A stretch of DNA of 64,000 bases, taken from Streptomyces griseofuscus. Its GTDB lineage: Bacteria; Actinomycetota; Actinomycetes; Streptomycetales; Streptomycetaceae. Of this stretch, positions 42,421-51,444 are shown piece by piece. The notes under the pieces were generated by a model that was not told the origin of the DNA, ran no database searches, and was given only the letters and a program-made list of their open reading frames with translations. The DNA lies in NCBI RefSeq assembly GCF_014673495.1, contig NZ_CP051006.1:6200001-6264000 (forward strand). The letters are read 5' to 3'. The position numbers were made by a program, and so were the translations under genes. Numbering within the stretch: position 1 is the stretch's first letter; the number at the start of each line of letters is the position of its first letter.

Positions 42421-44086
42421 CCGGGTCGTAGGTGCGCTCGACCTTCTGTGTGCCGGTGCGGGTGCGGTACGAGCGCTCCCACTTGACGGTGGCGTTCTGG
42501 TCGGTGCGGTCGGAGAGGACGTAGTAGTCCATCTGGGCGCGGTCGGTGGTGATGTCGAGCACGCCGAAGCCGTGCCGGTCGGTGTCCACCCAGTGGACGT
42601 GCCGGTTGGCGGCCTCGATGAGCGGCGCGGCGGCCGTGGAGACGAGGCCCTCGGGGACCTTGACGATGTCGTCGAGGTTGTCGGAGGTCACCGAGGTGAT
42701 GACGAACTCGGTGGCGGCCGACTCCGACAGCGGGTAGGTGCCCGCGTCCACCGGCACGTCGTTGGCCCAGGACATGTGGATGTCACCGGTCAGGAAGACG
42801 GTGTTGCCGATGTTGTTCGACGTCAGGTGGTCGAGGAGTTCCCGGCGGTCGTGGGTGTAGCCGTCCCACTGGTCGGTGTTGACGCCTATGCCGCCCTGCG
42901 GCAGGTCGAGCAGCTGGGCGAGCGGCTTGAGCAGGTCCGCGGTGAGGGAGCCGATGACGAACGGCGCGATCATCACCGAGTTGCCGACCAGCCGCCACTT
43001 GGTGTCGGACGCCTTCAGGCCCGCCTTCAGCCAGTCGAGCTGGGCCCGGCCGGTGATGGTGCGGCTCGCGTCGTCCACCGAGCCGCTGGTGCCGGACACC
43101 TGCTGGGAGCGGAAGGAGCGCAGGTCCAGCAGGGACAGGTCGGCGAGCTTGCCGAAGCGCAGCCGCCGGTAGGTGGTGCCCTCGATCGCCGGGCGTACCG
43201 GCATCCACTCGAAGTAGGCCTGCTTGGCGGCGGCCTTGCGGGCGGTCCAGGTGCCCTCGGCGCCCTCGGTGTGGTTGACCGCGCCGCCCGACCACGCGTT
43301 GTCGGCGAACTCGTGGTCGTCCCAGATCGCGATGACCGGCGCCTTCAGGTGCAGGGCCTGGAGGTCGGCGTCGGTCTTGTACTTGCCGTGCCGGGTGCGG
43401 TAGTCGGCGAGCGTGATGGTCTCGTTGGTGGGGGCGTGCTGCCGGATCACCTTGCCGCGGGCCGCGTACTCGCCGGACTTGTACTCGTAGATGTAGTCGC
43501 CGAGGTGCAGCCAGGCGTCGAGGTCGCCCCGCGCCGCGAGGTGGCGGTACGAGGAGAAGTAGCCGGCCTCCCAGTTGGCACAGGTGACCACGCCGAAGCG
43601 GAGCCCGGAGACGTCCGCGGTGGCGGCCGGGGCGGTGCGGGTGCGCGCGACGGGCGAGTCGGTGCCGCCGCAGGAGAAGCGGAACCAGTAGTCATTGGCC
43701 GGCTGGAGGCCGCGGATGTCCGCCTTCACCGTGTGGTCCGAGGCGGCCGTCGCGGTGGTGGAGCCCTTGCTGACGACCTGGGTGAGCGCCTTGTCGGTGG
43801 CGACGACCCAGCTCACCACGGTGTCCGGGCCGATACCGGAGCCGGGAGTGGCGTCCGGGGTCGGGGTGATGCGGGTCCACAGCAGGATGCCGTCGGGCAG
43901 CGGGTCACCGGAGGCCACACCGTGCAGGAAGGCGGGGGCCTGACCGGAGGCGCGGGCGGGCAGGGCGGCGGCGAGCGGCCCGGCCAGCACAGCCGTCGCC
44001 GCCGCGGCCTTGACGACCGTACGGCGGCGAGGGGAAGGGGAGTTGAGGCCCTGGGAGGCCGGGAGTGATCTGTTTCGACTGGTCAC
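42416..44086 (-). CDS. phoD: Tat-exported PhoD-type alkaline phosphatase
   Basis: 556 residues from ATG 44086. A twin-arginine signal (PRRRTVVKAAAATAVLAG, residues 19-36) ends in an ARA-type cleavage site near residue 47. An N-terminal PhoD beta domain (HGVASGDPLPDGILLWTRI) precedes the metallophosphatase core. That core has WLHLGDYIYEY, WDDHEFADNAWSG and FLTGDIHMSW as metal-binding blocks. It is a secreted phosphomono- or diesterase for phosphate supply. I see no clear PHO box in the short upstream region. Confidence 0.92.
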   Translation of the reverse strand: MTSRNRSLPASQGLNSPSPRRRTVVKAAAATAVLAGPLAAALPARASGQAPAFLHGVASGDPLPDGILLWTRITPTPDATPGSGIGPDTVVSWVVATDKALTQVVSKGSTTATAASDHTVKADIRGLQPANDYWFRFSCGGTDSPVARTRTAPAATADVSGLRFGVVTCANWEAGYFSSYRHLAARGDLDAWLHLGDYIYEYKSGEYAARGKVIRQHAPTNETITLADYRTRHGKYKTDADLQALHLKAPVIAIWDDHEFADNAWSGGAVNHTEGAEGTWTARKAAAKQAYFEWMPVRPAIEGTTYRRLRFGKLADLSLLDLRSFRSQQVSGTSGSVDDASRTITGRAQLDWLKAGLKASDTKWRLVGNSVMIAPFVIGSLTADLLKPLAQLLDLPQGGIGVNTDQWDGYTHDRRELLDHLTSNNIGNTVFLTGDIHMSWANDVPVDAGTYPLSESAATEFVITSVTSDNLDDIVKVPEGLVSTAAAPLIEAANRHVHWVDTDRHGFGVLDITTDRAQMDYYVLSDRTDQNATVKWERSYRTRTGTQKVERTYDPV

Positions 44087-44116
44087 GGCCGATCAGGTTA
44101 CCGAGCGGTAGAACAA

Positions 44117-44151
44117 AAGAGCGAGCGAACAAGGAATGTTCGCCCGCTCTT
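44117..44151 (-). terminator. Intrinsic terminator of the DsbA-like operon
   Basis: A stem of about 14 bp with one A-C mismatch: arms containing GCGAACA and TGTTCGC around loop AGGAA. On the minus strand it is followed by TTTTG. It lies 65 bases after the thioredoxin-like gene. Confidence 0.8.
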
Positions 44152-44215
44152 CACCGAGCCGTCGGTTTTCGAAGGGGTGCCGGCACCCTGGAGTGCGTCG
44201 GCCGGGAGGGAGTCG

Positions 44216-45025
44216 TCAGCCCTTGACGGCCGCGTCGATGACCTTGTTGAACTCGTCCACCGACGTGATCATGTTGCCGCCGTTGAGCTGCTTGCCGTCC
44301 ATGACGAAGGCCGGAGTGCCGGTCACGCCGTCCTTGTTGTTGTCGAACTGCTTCGACATGTTCACCGCCCAGGCGTCATAGGTGCCCTTCTTGACGGCGT
44401 TCTGGAAGGTGACGTTGCCCTTCAGCGCCGGGACGGTGTCGGCGATCTTGATGAGGTAGTTGTCGTCCTTGAACTTGTCGTCGTTCTCGTCCGGGTGCCA
44501 CTTCGTGGAGTACAGCGCGGACTTGTAGTCCAGGAACGCCTCGGGGCTGATGTTCAGCGCGGCGCCGAGCGCGCTCAGCGCGTTCTTGGAGCCCACACCG
44601 TTGTCATGGGCGTCCAGGAACGTGGCGCCCACGTACTGGTACTTGAACTTGCCGTCGTCGATGTCCTTGTGCAGCGTCGAGCCGACCGTCTGCTCGAACT
44701 GGGCGCACACCGGGCAGCGCGGGTCCTCGTACATCTTGAGGGTCTTCTTGGCGCTCGCCTTGCCGATGACGACCGTGGCGCCCTTGGCGCCCTCGGTGTG
44801 GGCCGGGGCGACGACCTTCGCGTTCTTCAGACCCTCCCAGTAGCTGGGCTTGTTGGCCTGGACGACGGCGTAGCCGATGCCGCCCGCGGCCGCGAGCGCG
44901 ACCACGACGCCGCCGGCCACGAACGCCTGGCGCCTGGCCTTGTCGCGCTTGGCCTGGCGCTCGCGCTCCACGCGCAGCCGCTCCCGGGCCGCGTTCTTCG
45001 ACGCCTGGCTGTTCCGCTTGCTCAT
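44216..45025 (-). CDS. Membrane-anchored DsbA-like thioredoxin-fold protein
   Basis: 269 residues from ATG 45025, with AGGGAG about 10 bases upstream. The N-terminus is highly charged (residues 1-33), followed by one membrane helix (about 35-57, FVAGGVVVALAAAGGIGYAV). The extracytoplasmic thioredoxin-like domain has the active-site motif Cys104-Pro-Val-Cys107 (DPRCPVCAQF). The cis-proline loop is GVTGTPAFVMDG. It probably makes or reduces disulfides in secreted proteins. The upstream membrane protein gene (68-base gap) may be its redox partner, as seen by gene context only. Confidence 0.9.
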   Translation of the reverse strand: MSKRNSQASKNAARERLRVERERQAKRDKARRQAFVAGGVVVALAAAGGIGYAVVQANKPSYWEGLKNAKVVAPAHTEGAKGATVVIGKASAKKTLKMYEDPRCPVCAQFEQTVGSTLHKDIDDGKFKYQYVGATFLDAHDNGVGSKNALSALGAALNISPEAFLDYKSALYSTKWHPDENDDKFKDDNYLIKIADTVPALKGNVTFQNAVKKGTYDAWAVNMSKQFDNNKDGVTGTPAFVMDGKQLNGGNMITSVDEFNKVIDAAVKG

Positions 45026-45093
45026 CTGGGTGTTCTCCCTGGGGGTCGCGCAGTTGCCCTGCGCGGGGTACGAGTGGGGGACGGGCGCGTCGC

Positions 45094-45777
45094 TCACCAG
45101 GAGGCGAGCGGAGCGGCGCACGGCGGTCCACGCCGTCCCAGGGAGTGGGCGAGAAGCCGGTCACGGGCGGCGGCCCGGCGCCGGGCCGGGCGGGGCGGGC
45201 GGCCCTCCGGCAGCCGTCGTACGGCGATCGCGGCCACCGCGAGGAGCAGTGGCCGGAAGGAGGCGGCGGCCACCGCGCGCAGCAGCTGCACCAGGGCGCG
45301 CTCGCCCCGGCGCAGCCAGGCGGCGGCCAGCAGGCTCACGCCGATGTGCGCGGCGAGCAGCAGCCAGGCGGTGGCCGGGGAGGCGTTCGCCAGCACCCCG
45401 GCGGCCTGCCCGCGGCCCACCTGGGCCAGCGGGGTGCCCACCGCGCCGCCGTGGCACAGCAGGTCGAACCCGAAGGCGTGCAGGGGGCCGGCGACCGGGC
45501 CGCCCGCCCGGCCGTAACAGGTCTGCTGGCCGGTGGTGAACACCGTGTCCGCGGCCAGTTCCAGCGGCACCAGCAGGGCCGCGATCCGGCCGAAGCCGCG
45601 CTCGCGGCCCGCCAGCGCGTACGCGCCGGTGAAGACACCGGCGGCGACCGCGGCCACGGTCGCGGCCGGCAGCGGGGTCCGGGACAGCAGCACGTGCGAC
45701 GCGGTGCCGAGGGTCACGACGAAGGCCGTGAACAGCACCGCGCGAACGGCTCTGAGGTAGGTCCCGGATATGTCCAT
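45094..45777 (-). CDS. Integral membrane protein of unknown function
   Basis: 227 residues from ATG 45777. Four or five hydrophobic segments: about residues 10-28, 34-50, 62-80, 120-145 and 160-180. Two cysteines stand out (GQQTCYGRAGG and DLLCHGGA). The tail is rich in Arg, Pro and Ala. It lies directly upstream of the DsbA-like gene on the same strand. It does not show the CxxC pattern of VKOR or DsbD/CcdA, so a redox role is only a guess from context. Confidence 0.75.
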   Translation of the reverse strand: MDISGTYLRAVRAVLFTAFVVTLGTASHVLLSRTPLPAATVAAVAAGVFTGAYALAGRERGFGRIAALLVPLELAADTVFTTGQQTCYGRAGGPVAGPLHAFGFDLLCHGGAVGTPLAQVGRGQAAGVLANASPATAWLLLAAHIGVSLLAAAWLRRGERALVQLLRAVAAASFRPLLLAVAAIAVRRLPEGRPPRPARRRAAARDRLLAHSLGRRGPPCAAPLASW

Positions 45778-45811
45778 AGCGATAGCAGAGTCTGTCACGA
45801 ACCGGAGTAAG

Positions 45812-45829
45812 GGACCCCTAAAGGGGGCC
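45812..45829. terminator. Weak hairpin after the DUF2252 gene
   Basis: GGACCCC (45812-45818) and GGGGGCC (45823-45829) pair around TAAA, with one A-G mismatch. It lies between the minus-strand DUF2252 gene and the membrane protein gene; it may be a short terminator. Confidence 0.3.
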
Positions 45830-45866
45830 TGTGAGTACGCGCACGCCACCGCCTCGGCGGGGCGCT

Positions 45867-47192
45867 CTACAGCCCCGGGATCCGGCCGTTGCGGAACAGG
45901 TCCACGAAGATCTGGTGGTCCGCGCGGGCCCGTGCGCCGTACGTGTGCGCGAAGTCCACCAGCAGGGGCGCGAAGCCCTCCTCGTGGGCCGCGATCGCCG
46001 CGTCGATGGCGCGCTCGGTGGAGAAGGGCACCAGGGACTCGCCGGAGGTGTCGTCCGCCGCCGCGTGCATGGCGGCCGTGGCCCGGCCCAGGTCGGCCAC
46101 GACCAGCGCGATCTCCTCCGGGTCGTCGAGATCGCTCCAGTCCAGATCGACCGCGTACGGCGAGATCTCGGCGACCAGCTGGCCCGCGCCGTCCAGCTCG
46201 GTCCAGCCCAGCCACGGGTCGGCGTGCGCCTGGAGGGCGCGCTGGGAGATCACCGTGCGGTGGCCCTCGTGCTGGAAGTACCCGGCGACGGCCGGATCGG
46301 TGATGTGCCGGGAGACGGCCGGGGTCTGGGCCTGCTTGATGTAGATCACGACGTCGTTCTCCAGGGCGTCGCTGTGGCCCTCCAGGAGGATGTTGTACGA
46401 CGGCAGCCCGGCCGAGCCGATGCCGACGCCCCGGCGGCCCACGACGTCCTTGACCCGGTAGGAGTCCGGGCGGGCCAGGGAGGAGTCGGGCAGCGTCTCC
46501 AGATAGCCGTCGAAGGCCGCGAGGATCTTGTAGCGGTCGGCCGCGTCCAGCTCGACGGTGCCGGGACCCGACGCGAACCTGCGTTCAAAGTCGCGGATCT
46601 CGGTCATCGAGTCCAGCAGTTCGAACCGGGTGAGCGAGCGGGCCGCGCGCAGCGCGCCGAGCAGCGGGCCCTCCGCGGTGTCCAGGGTGAACGGCGGCAC
46701 CTCGTCGCTCTTGGCGCCGGTGGCCAGGGCGTGGATCCGCTCCCGGTACGCGTCCGCGTAGACCGTCACCAGCTCGGTGATCTGCTCGTCGCTCAGCGCC
46801 TTGGCGTACCCGAGGAGCGCGATCGAGGCGGCGAAGCGCTTCAGGTCCCAGGTGAAGGGGCCGACGTACGCCTCGTCGAAGTCGTTGACGTTGAACACCA
46901 GGCGGCCGTACGAGTCCATGTACGTGCCGAAGTTCTCCGCGTGCAGGTCGCCGTGGATCCACACCCGCGAGGTGCGGTCGTCCAGGTAGGGGCCGCCCCG
47001 CCGCTCGGCGTCGAGGTCGTGGTAGAAGAGGCACGCCGTGCCCCGGTAGAACGCGAAGGCCGAGGCCGCCATCTTCCGGAACTTCACCCGGAACGCGGCC
47101 GGGTCGGCGGCCAGGAGCCTGCCGAAGGCGGTGTCGAATACGGCGAGGATCTCCTCGCCGCGCTGCTCGGCGCTGAGCTTAGGGACCGACAT
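45867..47192 (-). CDS. DUF2252 family protein (kinase-like fold)
   Basis: 441 residues from ATG 47192, with AGGAGG nine bases upstream. The block FYRGTACLFYHDLDAERR is followed by VWIHGDLHAENFGTYMDSYG and VFNVNDFDEAYVGPFTWDLKRFAAS (quoted in part). These give the HGDxHxxN and D-F-D patterns of aminoglycoside phosphotransferase-like kinases, which DUF2252 resembles. A later segment DVVIYIKQAQTPAVS fits the family. The substrate is unknown. It is divergent from dnaE. Confidence 0.85.
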   Translation of the reverse strand: MSVPKLSAEQRGEEILAVFDTAFGRLLAADPAAFRVKFRKMAASAFAFYRGTACLFYHDLDAERRGGPYLDDRTSRVWIHGDLHAENFGTYMDSYGRLVFNVNDFDEAYVGPFTWDLKRFAASIALLGYAKALSDEQITELVTVYADAYRERIHALATGAKSDEVPPFTLDTAEGPLLGALRAARSLTRFELLDSMTEIRDFERRFASGPGTVELDAADRYKILAAFDGYLETLPDSSLARPDSYRVKDVVGRRGVGIGSAGLPSYNILLEGHSDALENDVVIYIKQAQTPAVSRHITDPAVAGYFQHEGHRTVISQRALQAHADPWLGWTELDGAGQLVAEISPYAVDLDWSDLDDPEEIALVVADLGRATAAMHAAADDTSGESLVPFSTERAIDAAIAAHEEGFAPLLVDFAHTYGARARADHQIFVDLFRNGRIPGL

Positions 47193-47415
47193 CGCGGGAT
47201 GCCTCCTGGTGCGGGAGTGGTGCGTCACTGTGTGTCCATGGATACGACAGCGCTTTCGCCGTCTCCAACGGGCGACGCGGCGCGGGAGTGCCCGGTTCCC
47301 GACCGACGTACGCGGGGATCCACTCCGGCTGTCAGTGCCAGGGCATAGGATTCGACGCTGTCCCCCAGAGTGTCCGCCCGCCCGTCGCCTGACGTTCTCC
47401 GTTGGAGGCCAAACC

Positions 47416-50400
47416 GTGTCAAAGCCGCCGTTCACGCACCTGCACGTCCACACCCAGTACTCGCTGCTGGACGGTGCCGCGCGGCTGAAGGACATGTTCA
47501 ATGCCTGCAATGAAATGGGCATGACGCACATCGCCATGTCCGACCACGGCAACCTCCACGGGGCGTACGACTTCTTCCACACGGCCCAGAAGTCCGGGGT
47601 CACGCCGATCATCGGGATCGAGGCCTATGTGGCCCCCGAGTCCCGGCGCAACAAGCGCAAGATCCAGTGGGGCCAGCCGCACCAGAAGCGCGACGACGTC
47701 TCCGGTTCCGGTGGTTACACCCACAAGACGATGTGGGCGGTGAACCGCACCGGTCTGCACAACCTCTTCCGGCTGTCCTCCGACGCGTACGCCGAGGGCT
47801 GGCTCCAGAAGTGGCCCCGGATGGACAAGGAGACCATCTCCCAGTGGTCCGAGGGCATCGTCGCCTCCACCGGCTGCCCCTCCGGCGAGCTCCAGACCCG
47901 GCTGCGCCTCGGCCAGTTCGACGAGGCACTCAAGGCCGCCAGCGAGTACCAGGACATCTTCGGCAAGGACAAGTACTTCCTGGAGCTGATGGACCACGGC
48001 ATCGAGATCGAGCACCGGGTCCGCGACGGCCTCCTGGAGATCGGCAAGAAGCTCGGCATCCCCCCGCTGGTCACCAACGACTCGCACTACACGTACGCCC
48101 ATGAGGCGACCGCCCATGACGCGCTGCTGTGCATCCAGACCGGCAAGAACCTCTCCGACCCGGACCGCTTCAAGTTCGACGGCACCGGCTACTACCTGAA
48201 GTCCACGGACGAGATGTACGCCATCGACTCCTCGGACGCCTGGCAGCAGGGCTGCGCCAACACGCTCCTGGTGGCCGAGATGGTCGACACCACCGGCATG
48301 TTCGAGAAGCGCGACCTGATGCCGAAGTTCGACATCCCCGAGGGCTACACCGAGGTCACCTGGTTCAAGGAGGAGGTCAGCCGGGGCATGCAGCGCCGCT
48401 TCCCCGGCGGCATCCCCGAGGACCGCCAGAAGCAGGCCGACTACGAGATGGACGTCATCATCTCGATGGGCTTCCCCGGCTACTTCCTCGTGGTCGCCGA
48501 CTTCATCATGTGGGCCAAGAACAACGGCATCGCGGTCGGCCCCGGCCGAGGCTCCGCGGCCGGTTCGATCGTCGCCTACGCCATGGGCATCACCGACCTC
48601 GACCCGATCCCGCACGGCCTGATCTTCGAGCGGTTCCTCAACCCCGAGCGCATCTCGATGCCCGATGTCGACATCGACTTCGACGAGCGCCGGCGCGTCG
48701 AGGTGATCCGGTACGTCACCGAGAAGTACGGCGCCGACAAGGTCGCCATGATCGGCACCTACGGCACCATCAAGGCCAAGAACGCGATCAAGGACTCGGC
48801 GCGCGTGCTGGGCTACCCGTACGCGATGGGCGACCGCATCACCAAGGCCATGCCCGCCGACGTCCTCGGCAAGGGCATCCCGCTGTCCGGCATCACCGAC
48901 CCGCAGCACCCCCGCTACTCGGAGGCGGGCGAGGTCCGGGGAATGTACGAGAACGAACCGGACGTGAAGAAGGTCATCGACACCGCGCGCGGCGTGGAGG
49001 GCCTGGTCCGGCAGATGGGTGTGCACGCGGCCGGCGTGATCATGTCCAGCGAGACCATCACCGACCACGTCCCGGTCTGGGTCCGGCACACCGACGGCGT
49101 GACCATCACACAGTGGGACTACCCGAGCTGTGAGTCGCTCGGCCTGCTGAAGATGGACTTCCTGGGCCTGCGCAACCTCACGATCATGGACGACGCGGTC
49201 AAGATGGTGAAGGCCAACAAGGGCCTCGACATCGACCTGCTGTCCCTGCCGCTGGACGACCCCACGACCTTCGAACTGCTCCAGCGCGGCGACACCCTCG
49301 GCGTCTTCCAGTTCGACGGCGGCCCCATGCGCTCACTGCTGCGCCTGATGAAGCCCGACAACTTCGAAGACATCTCCGCCGTGTCGGCCCTGTACCGGCC
49401 GGGCCCGATGGGCATGAACTCCCACACGAACTACGCCCTGCGCAAGAACGGGCAGCAGGAGATCACGCCGATCCACCCCGAGCTGGAGGAGCCGCTCAAG
49501 GAGGTCCTGGACGTCACCTACGGCCTGATCGTCTACCAGGAGCAGGTGCAGAAGGCCGCCCAGATCATCGCCGGATACTCGCTCGGTGAGGCCGACATCC
49601 TGCGCCGCGTGATGGGCAAGAAGAAGCCCGAGGAGCTGGCGAAGAACTTCACCATCTTCCAGGGCGGTGCCCGCAAGAACGGCTACAGCGACGAGGCCAT
49701 CCAGGCGCTGTGGGACGTGCTGGTCCCGTTCGCCGGCTACGCGTTCAACAAGGCGCACTCGGCCGCGTACGGCCTGGTGTCGTACTGGACCGCCTACCTC
49801 AAGGCCAACCACCCCGCCGAGTACATGGCCGGACTGCTGACCTCCGTCAAGGACGACAAGGACAAGTCGGCGGTCTACCTCAACGAGTGCCGCCGCATGG
49901 GCATCCGGGTGCTGCCGCCGAACGTCAACGAGTCGGAGTCCAACTTCGCCGCCCAGGGTGACGACGTGATCCTCTTCGGCCTCTCCGCGGTGCGCAACGT
50001 GGGCACCAACGTGGTCGAGTCGATCATCAAGTGCCGCAAGGCCAAGGGGAAGTACGCCTCCTTCCCCGACTACCTCGACAAGGTCGAGGCGGTCGTCTGC
50101 AACAAGCGCACCACCGAGTCGCTGATCAAGGCCGGCGCGTTCGACACCATGGGGCACACCCGCAAGGGCCTCACCGCGCAGTACGAGCCGATGATCGACA
50201 ACGTGGTCGCGGTCAAGCGCAAGGAGGCCGAGGGCCAGTTCGACCTCTTCGGCGGCATGGGCGACGACAGCGCGGACGAGCCCGGCTTCGGTCTCGACGT
50301 GCAGTTCACCGACGACGAGTGGGACAAGACCTATCTACTCGCCCAGGAGCGGGAGATGCTCGGTCTGTACGTCTCCGACCACCCGCTGTTCGGCCTCGAA

Positions 50401-50955
50401 CACGTGCTGTCCGACAAGGCCGACGCGGGCATCTCCCAGCTCACCGGCGGCGAGCACGCGGACGGCGCGGTGGTCACCATCGGCGGCATCATCTCGGGCC
50501 TCCAGCGCAAGATGACCAAGCAGGGCAACGCCTGGGCGATCGCCACCGTCGAGGACCTCGCGGGCTCCATCGAGTGCATGTTCTTCCCGGCCACCTATCA
50601 GCTGGTGTCGACCCAACTGGTCGAGGACGCCGTGGTGTTCGTCAAGGGCCGCCTCGACAAGCGCGAGGACGTGCCCCGGCTCGTCGCCATGGAACTGATG
50701 GTGCCGGACCTGTCCAACGCGGGCGCCAACGCGCCGGTGGTCCTCACCATCCCGGCGACCCGGGTCACCCCGCCCATGGTCAGCCGCCTCGGCGAGATCC
50801 TCAGCCACCACAAGGGCGACAGCGAGGTGCGGATCAAGCTCCAGGGGCCCCGCAAGACCACGGTGCTGCGCCTGGACCGGCACCGGGTCAAGCCCGACCC
50901 GGCGCTCTTCGGCGACCTGAAGGTGCTGCTCGGCCCGTCCTGTCTCGCGGGCTGA
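47416..50955 (+). CDS. dnaE: DNA polymerase III alpha subunit DnaE
   Basis: 1179 residues from GTG 47416, with GGAGG seven bases upstream. The N-terminal PHP domain starts FTHLHVHTQYSLLDGAARL and keeps MSDHGNLHGAYDF. The polymerase palm has the catalytic pair in MPDVDIDFDERRR (Asp417, Asp419). The GPGRGSAAGSIVAYAMG fingers motif and the tandem HhH and OB regions near the C-terminus are present. An internal beta-clamp-binding motif GQFDLFGG is visible. It is the main replicative polymerase subunit (DnaE1 type). Confidence 0.97.
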   Translation: MSKPPFTHLHVHTQYSLLDGAARLKDMFNACNEMGMTHIAMSDHGNLHGAYDFFHTAQKSGVTPIIGIEAYVAPESRRNKRKIQWGQPHQKRDDVSGSGGYTHKTMWAVNRTGLHNLFRLSSDAYAEGWLQKWPRMDKETISQWSEGIVASTGCPSGELQTRLRLGQFDEALKAASEYQDIFGKDKYFLELMDHGIEIEHRVRDGLLEIGKKLGIPPLVTNDSHYTYAHEATAHDALLCIQTGKNLSDPDRFKFDGTGYYLKSTDEMYAIDSSDAWQQGCANTLLVAEMVDTTGMFEKRDLMPKFDIPEGYTEVTWFKEEVSRGMQRRFPGGIPEDRQKQADYEMDVIISMGFPGYFLVVADFIMWAKNNGIAVGPGRGSAAGSIVAYAMGITDLDPIPHGLIFERFLNPERISMPDVDIDFDERRRVEVIRYVTEKYGADKVAMIGTYGTIKAKNAIKDSARVLGYPYAMGDRITKAMPADVLGKGIPLSGITDPQHPRYSEAGEVRGMYENEPDVKKVIDTARGVEGLVRQMGVHAAGVIMSSETITDHVPVWVRHTDGVTITQWDYPSCESLGLLKMDFLGLRNLTIMDDAVKMVKANKGLDIDLLSLPLDDPTTFELLQRGDTLGVFQFDGGPMRSLLRLMKPDNFEDISAVSALYRPGPMGMNSHTNYALRKNGQQEITPIHPELEEPLKEVLDVTYGLIVYQEQVQKAAQIIAGYSLGEADILRRVMGKKKPEELAKNFTIFQGGARKNGYSDEAIQALWDVLVPFAGYAFNKAHSAAYGLVSYWTAYLKANHPAEYMAGLLTSVKDDKDKSAVYLNECRRMGIRVLPPNVNESESNFAAQGDDVILFGLSAVRNVGTNVVESIIKCRKAKGKYASFPDYLDKVEAVVCNKRTTESLIKAGAFDTMGHTRKGLTAQYEPMIDNVVAVKRKEAEGQFDLFGGMGDDSADEPGFGLDVQFTDDEWDKTYLLAQEREMLGLYVSDHPLFGLEHVLSDKADAGISQLTGGEHADGAVVTIGGIISGLQRKMTKQGNAWAIATVEDLAGSIECMFFPATYQLVSTQLVEDAVVFVKGRLDKREDVPRLVAMELMVPDLSNAGANAPVVLTIPATRVTPPMVSRLGEILSHHKGDSEVRIKLQGPRKTTVLRLDRHRVKPDPALFGDLKVLLGPSCLAG

Positions 50956-50974
50956 GCCGGCTCCCGGCAGCGTG

Positions 50975-51010
50975 AGAGGGGCGCACCCGTCAGGGGTGCG
51001 CCCCTCTTTT
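50975..51010. terminator. Strong terminator between dnaE and the small minus-strand gene
   Basis: Perfect 14-bp arms AGAGGGGCGCACCC (50975-50988) and its complement (50994-51007), loop GTCAG, then TTTC. It is a textbook intrinsic terminator for dnaE. Confidence 0.92.
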
Positions 51011-51036
51011 CTTACGCAACAGGCGTCAATCGCCCA

Positions 51037-51219
51037 TTAGTTGTGGCCGAAGCTCTTCTGCTTCTTGCCACGCCCGGTATCACCGGAACTGCCCTGGATG
51101 TGTGTCACCGGAGACTCGTGGGCCTCCGTGGTGTGCTGCGCCTGCTCGTGAGCCTGACCGGCGTGCTGCGCGGCGCGGTTCTGCGAGCCACCCTGCTTAC
51201 GGTTCTTGTTCTTGGCCAT
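51037..51219 (-). CDS. Small hydrophilic Gln/His-rich protein
   Basis: 60 residues from ATG 51219, preceded by an AGGAGGCAG-type site. The composition is extreme: Gln, His, Lys, Gly and Ala, with no hydrophobic core (for example QHAGQAHEQAQHTTEAHE). It ends in SFGHN. It is likely disordered. I do not recognise a function; short proteins of this kind are common in Streptomyces. It is convergent with dnaE. Confidence 0.7.
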   Translation of the reverse strand: MAKNKNRKQGGSQNRAAQHAGQAHEQAQHTTEAHESPVTHIQGSSGDTGRGKKQKSFGHN

Positions 51220-51303
51220 GGTGATCTGCCTCCTGCGGGGGATCTAGGGGCCAGGGCCGGATTCAGATTCACATACGCTGACATCAATCGCATGTCGGAC
51301 AAT

Positions 51304-51322
51304 TACCCTGTGTGACAGGGTA
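51304..51322. promoter_or_regulatory. Palindrome upstream of the NYN-domain gene
   Basis: Perfect arms TACCCTGT and ACAGGGTA with a GTG centre, about 120 bases before the NYN gene and 85 bases before the divergent small gene. The symmetry suggests a dimeric regulator site shared by both. Confidence 0.5.
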
Positions 51323-51444
51323 GGTTGGCGAGTAACAGCCGCAAACGCCACGCCGAAGATCGAGTTCGGGCCGTTAACCCCCGCGCGGTCGGGCAGACTC
51401 GAAGGAAGTCCGAAGCAAAACCTCCCGGGAAGAGGGTGAGTCGC

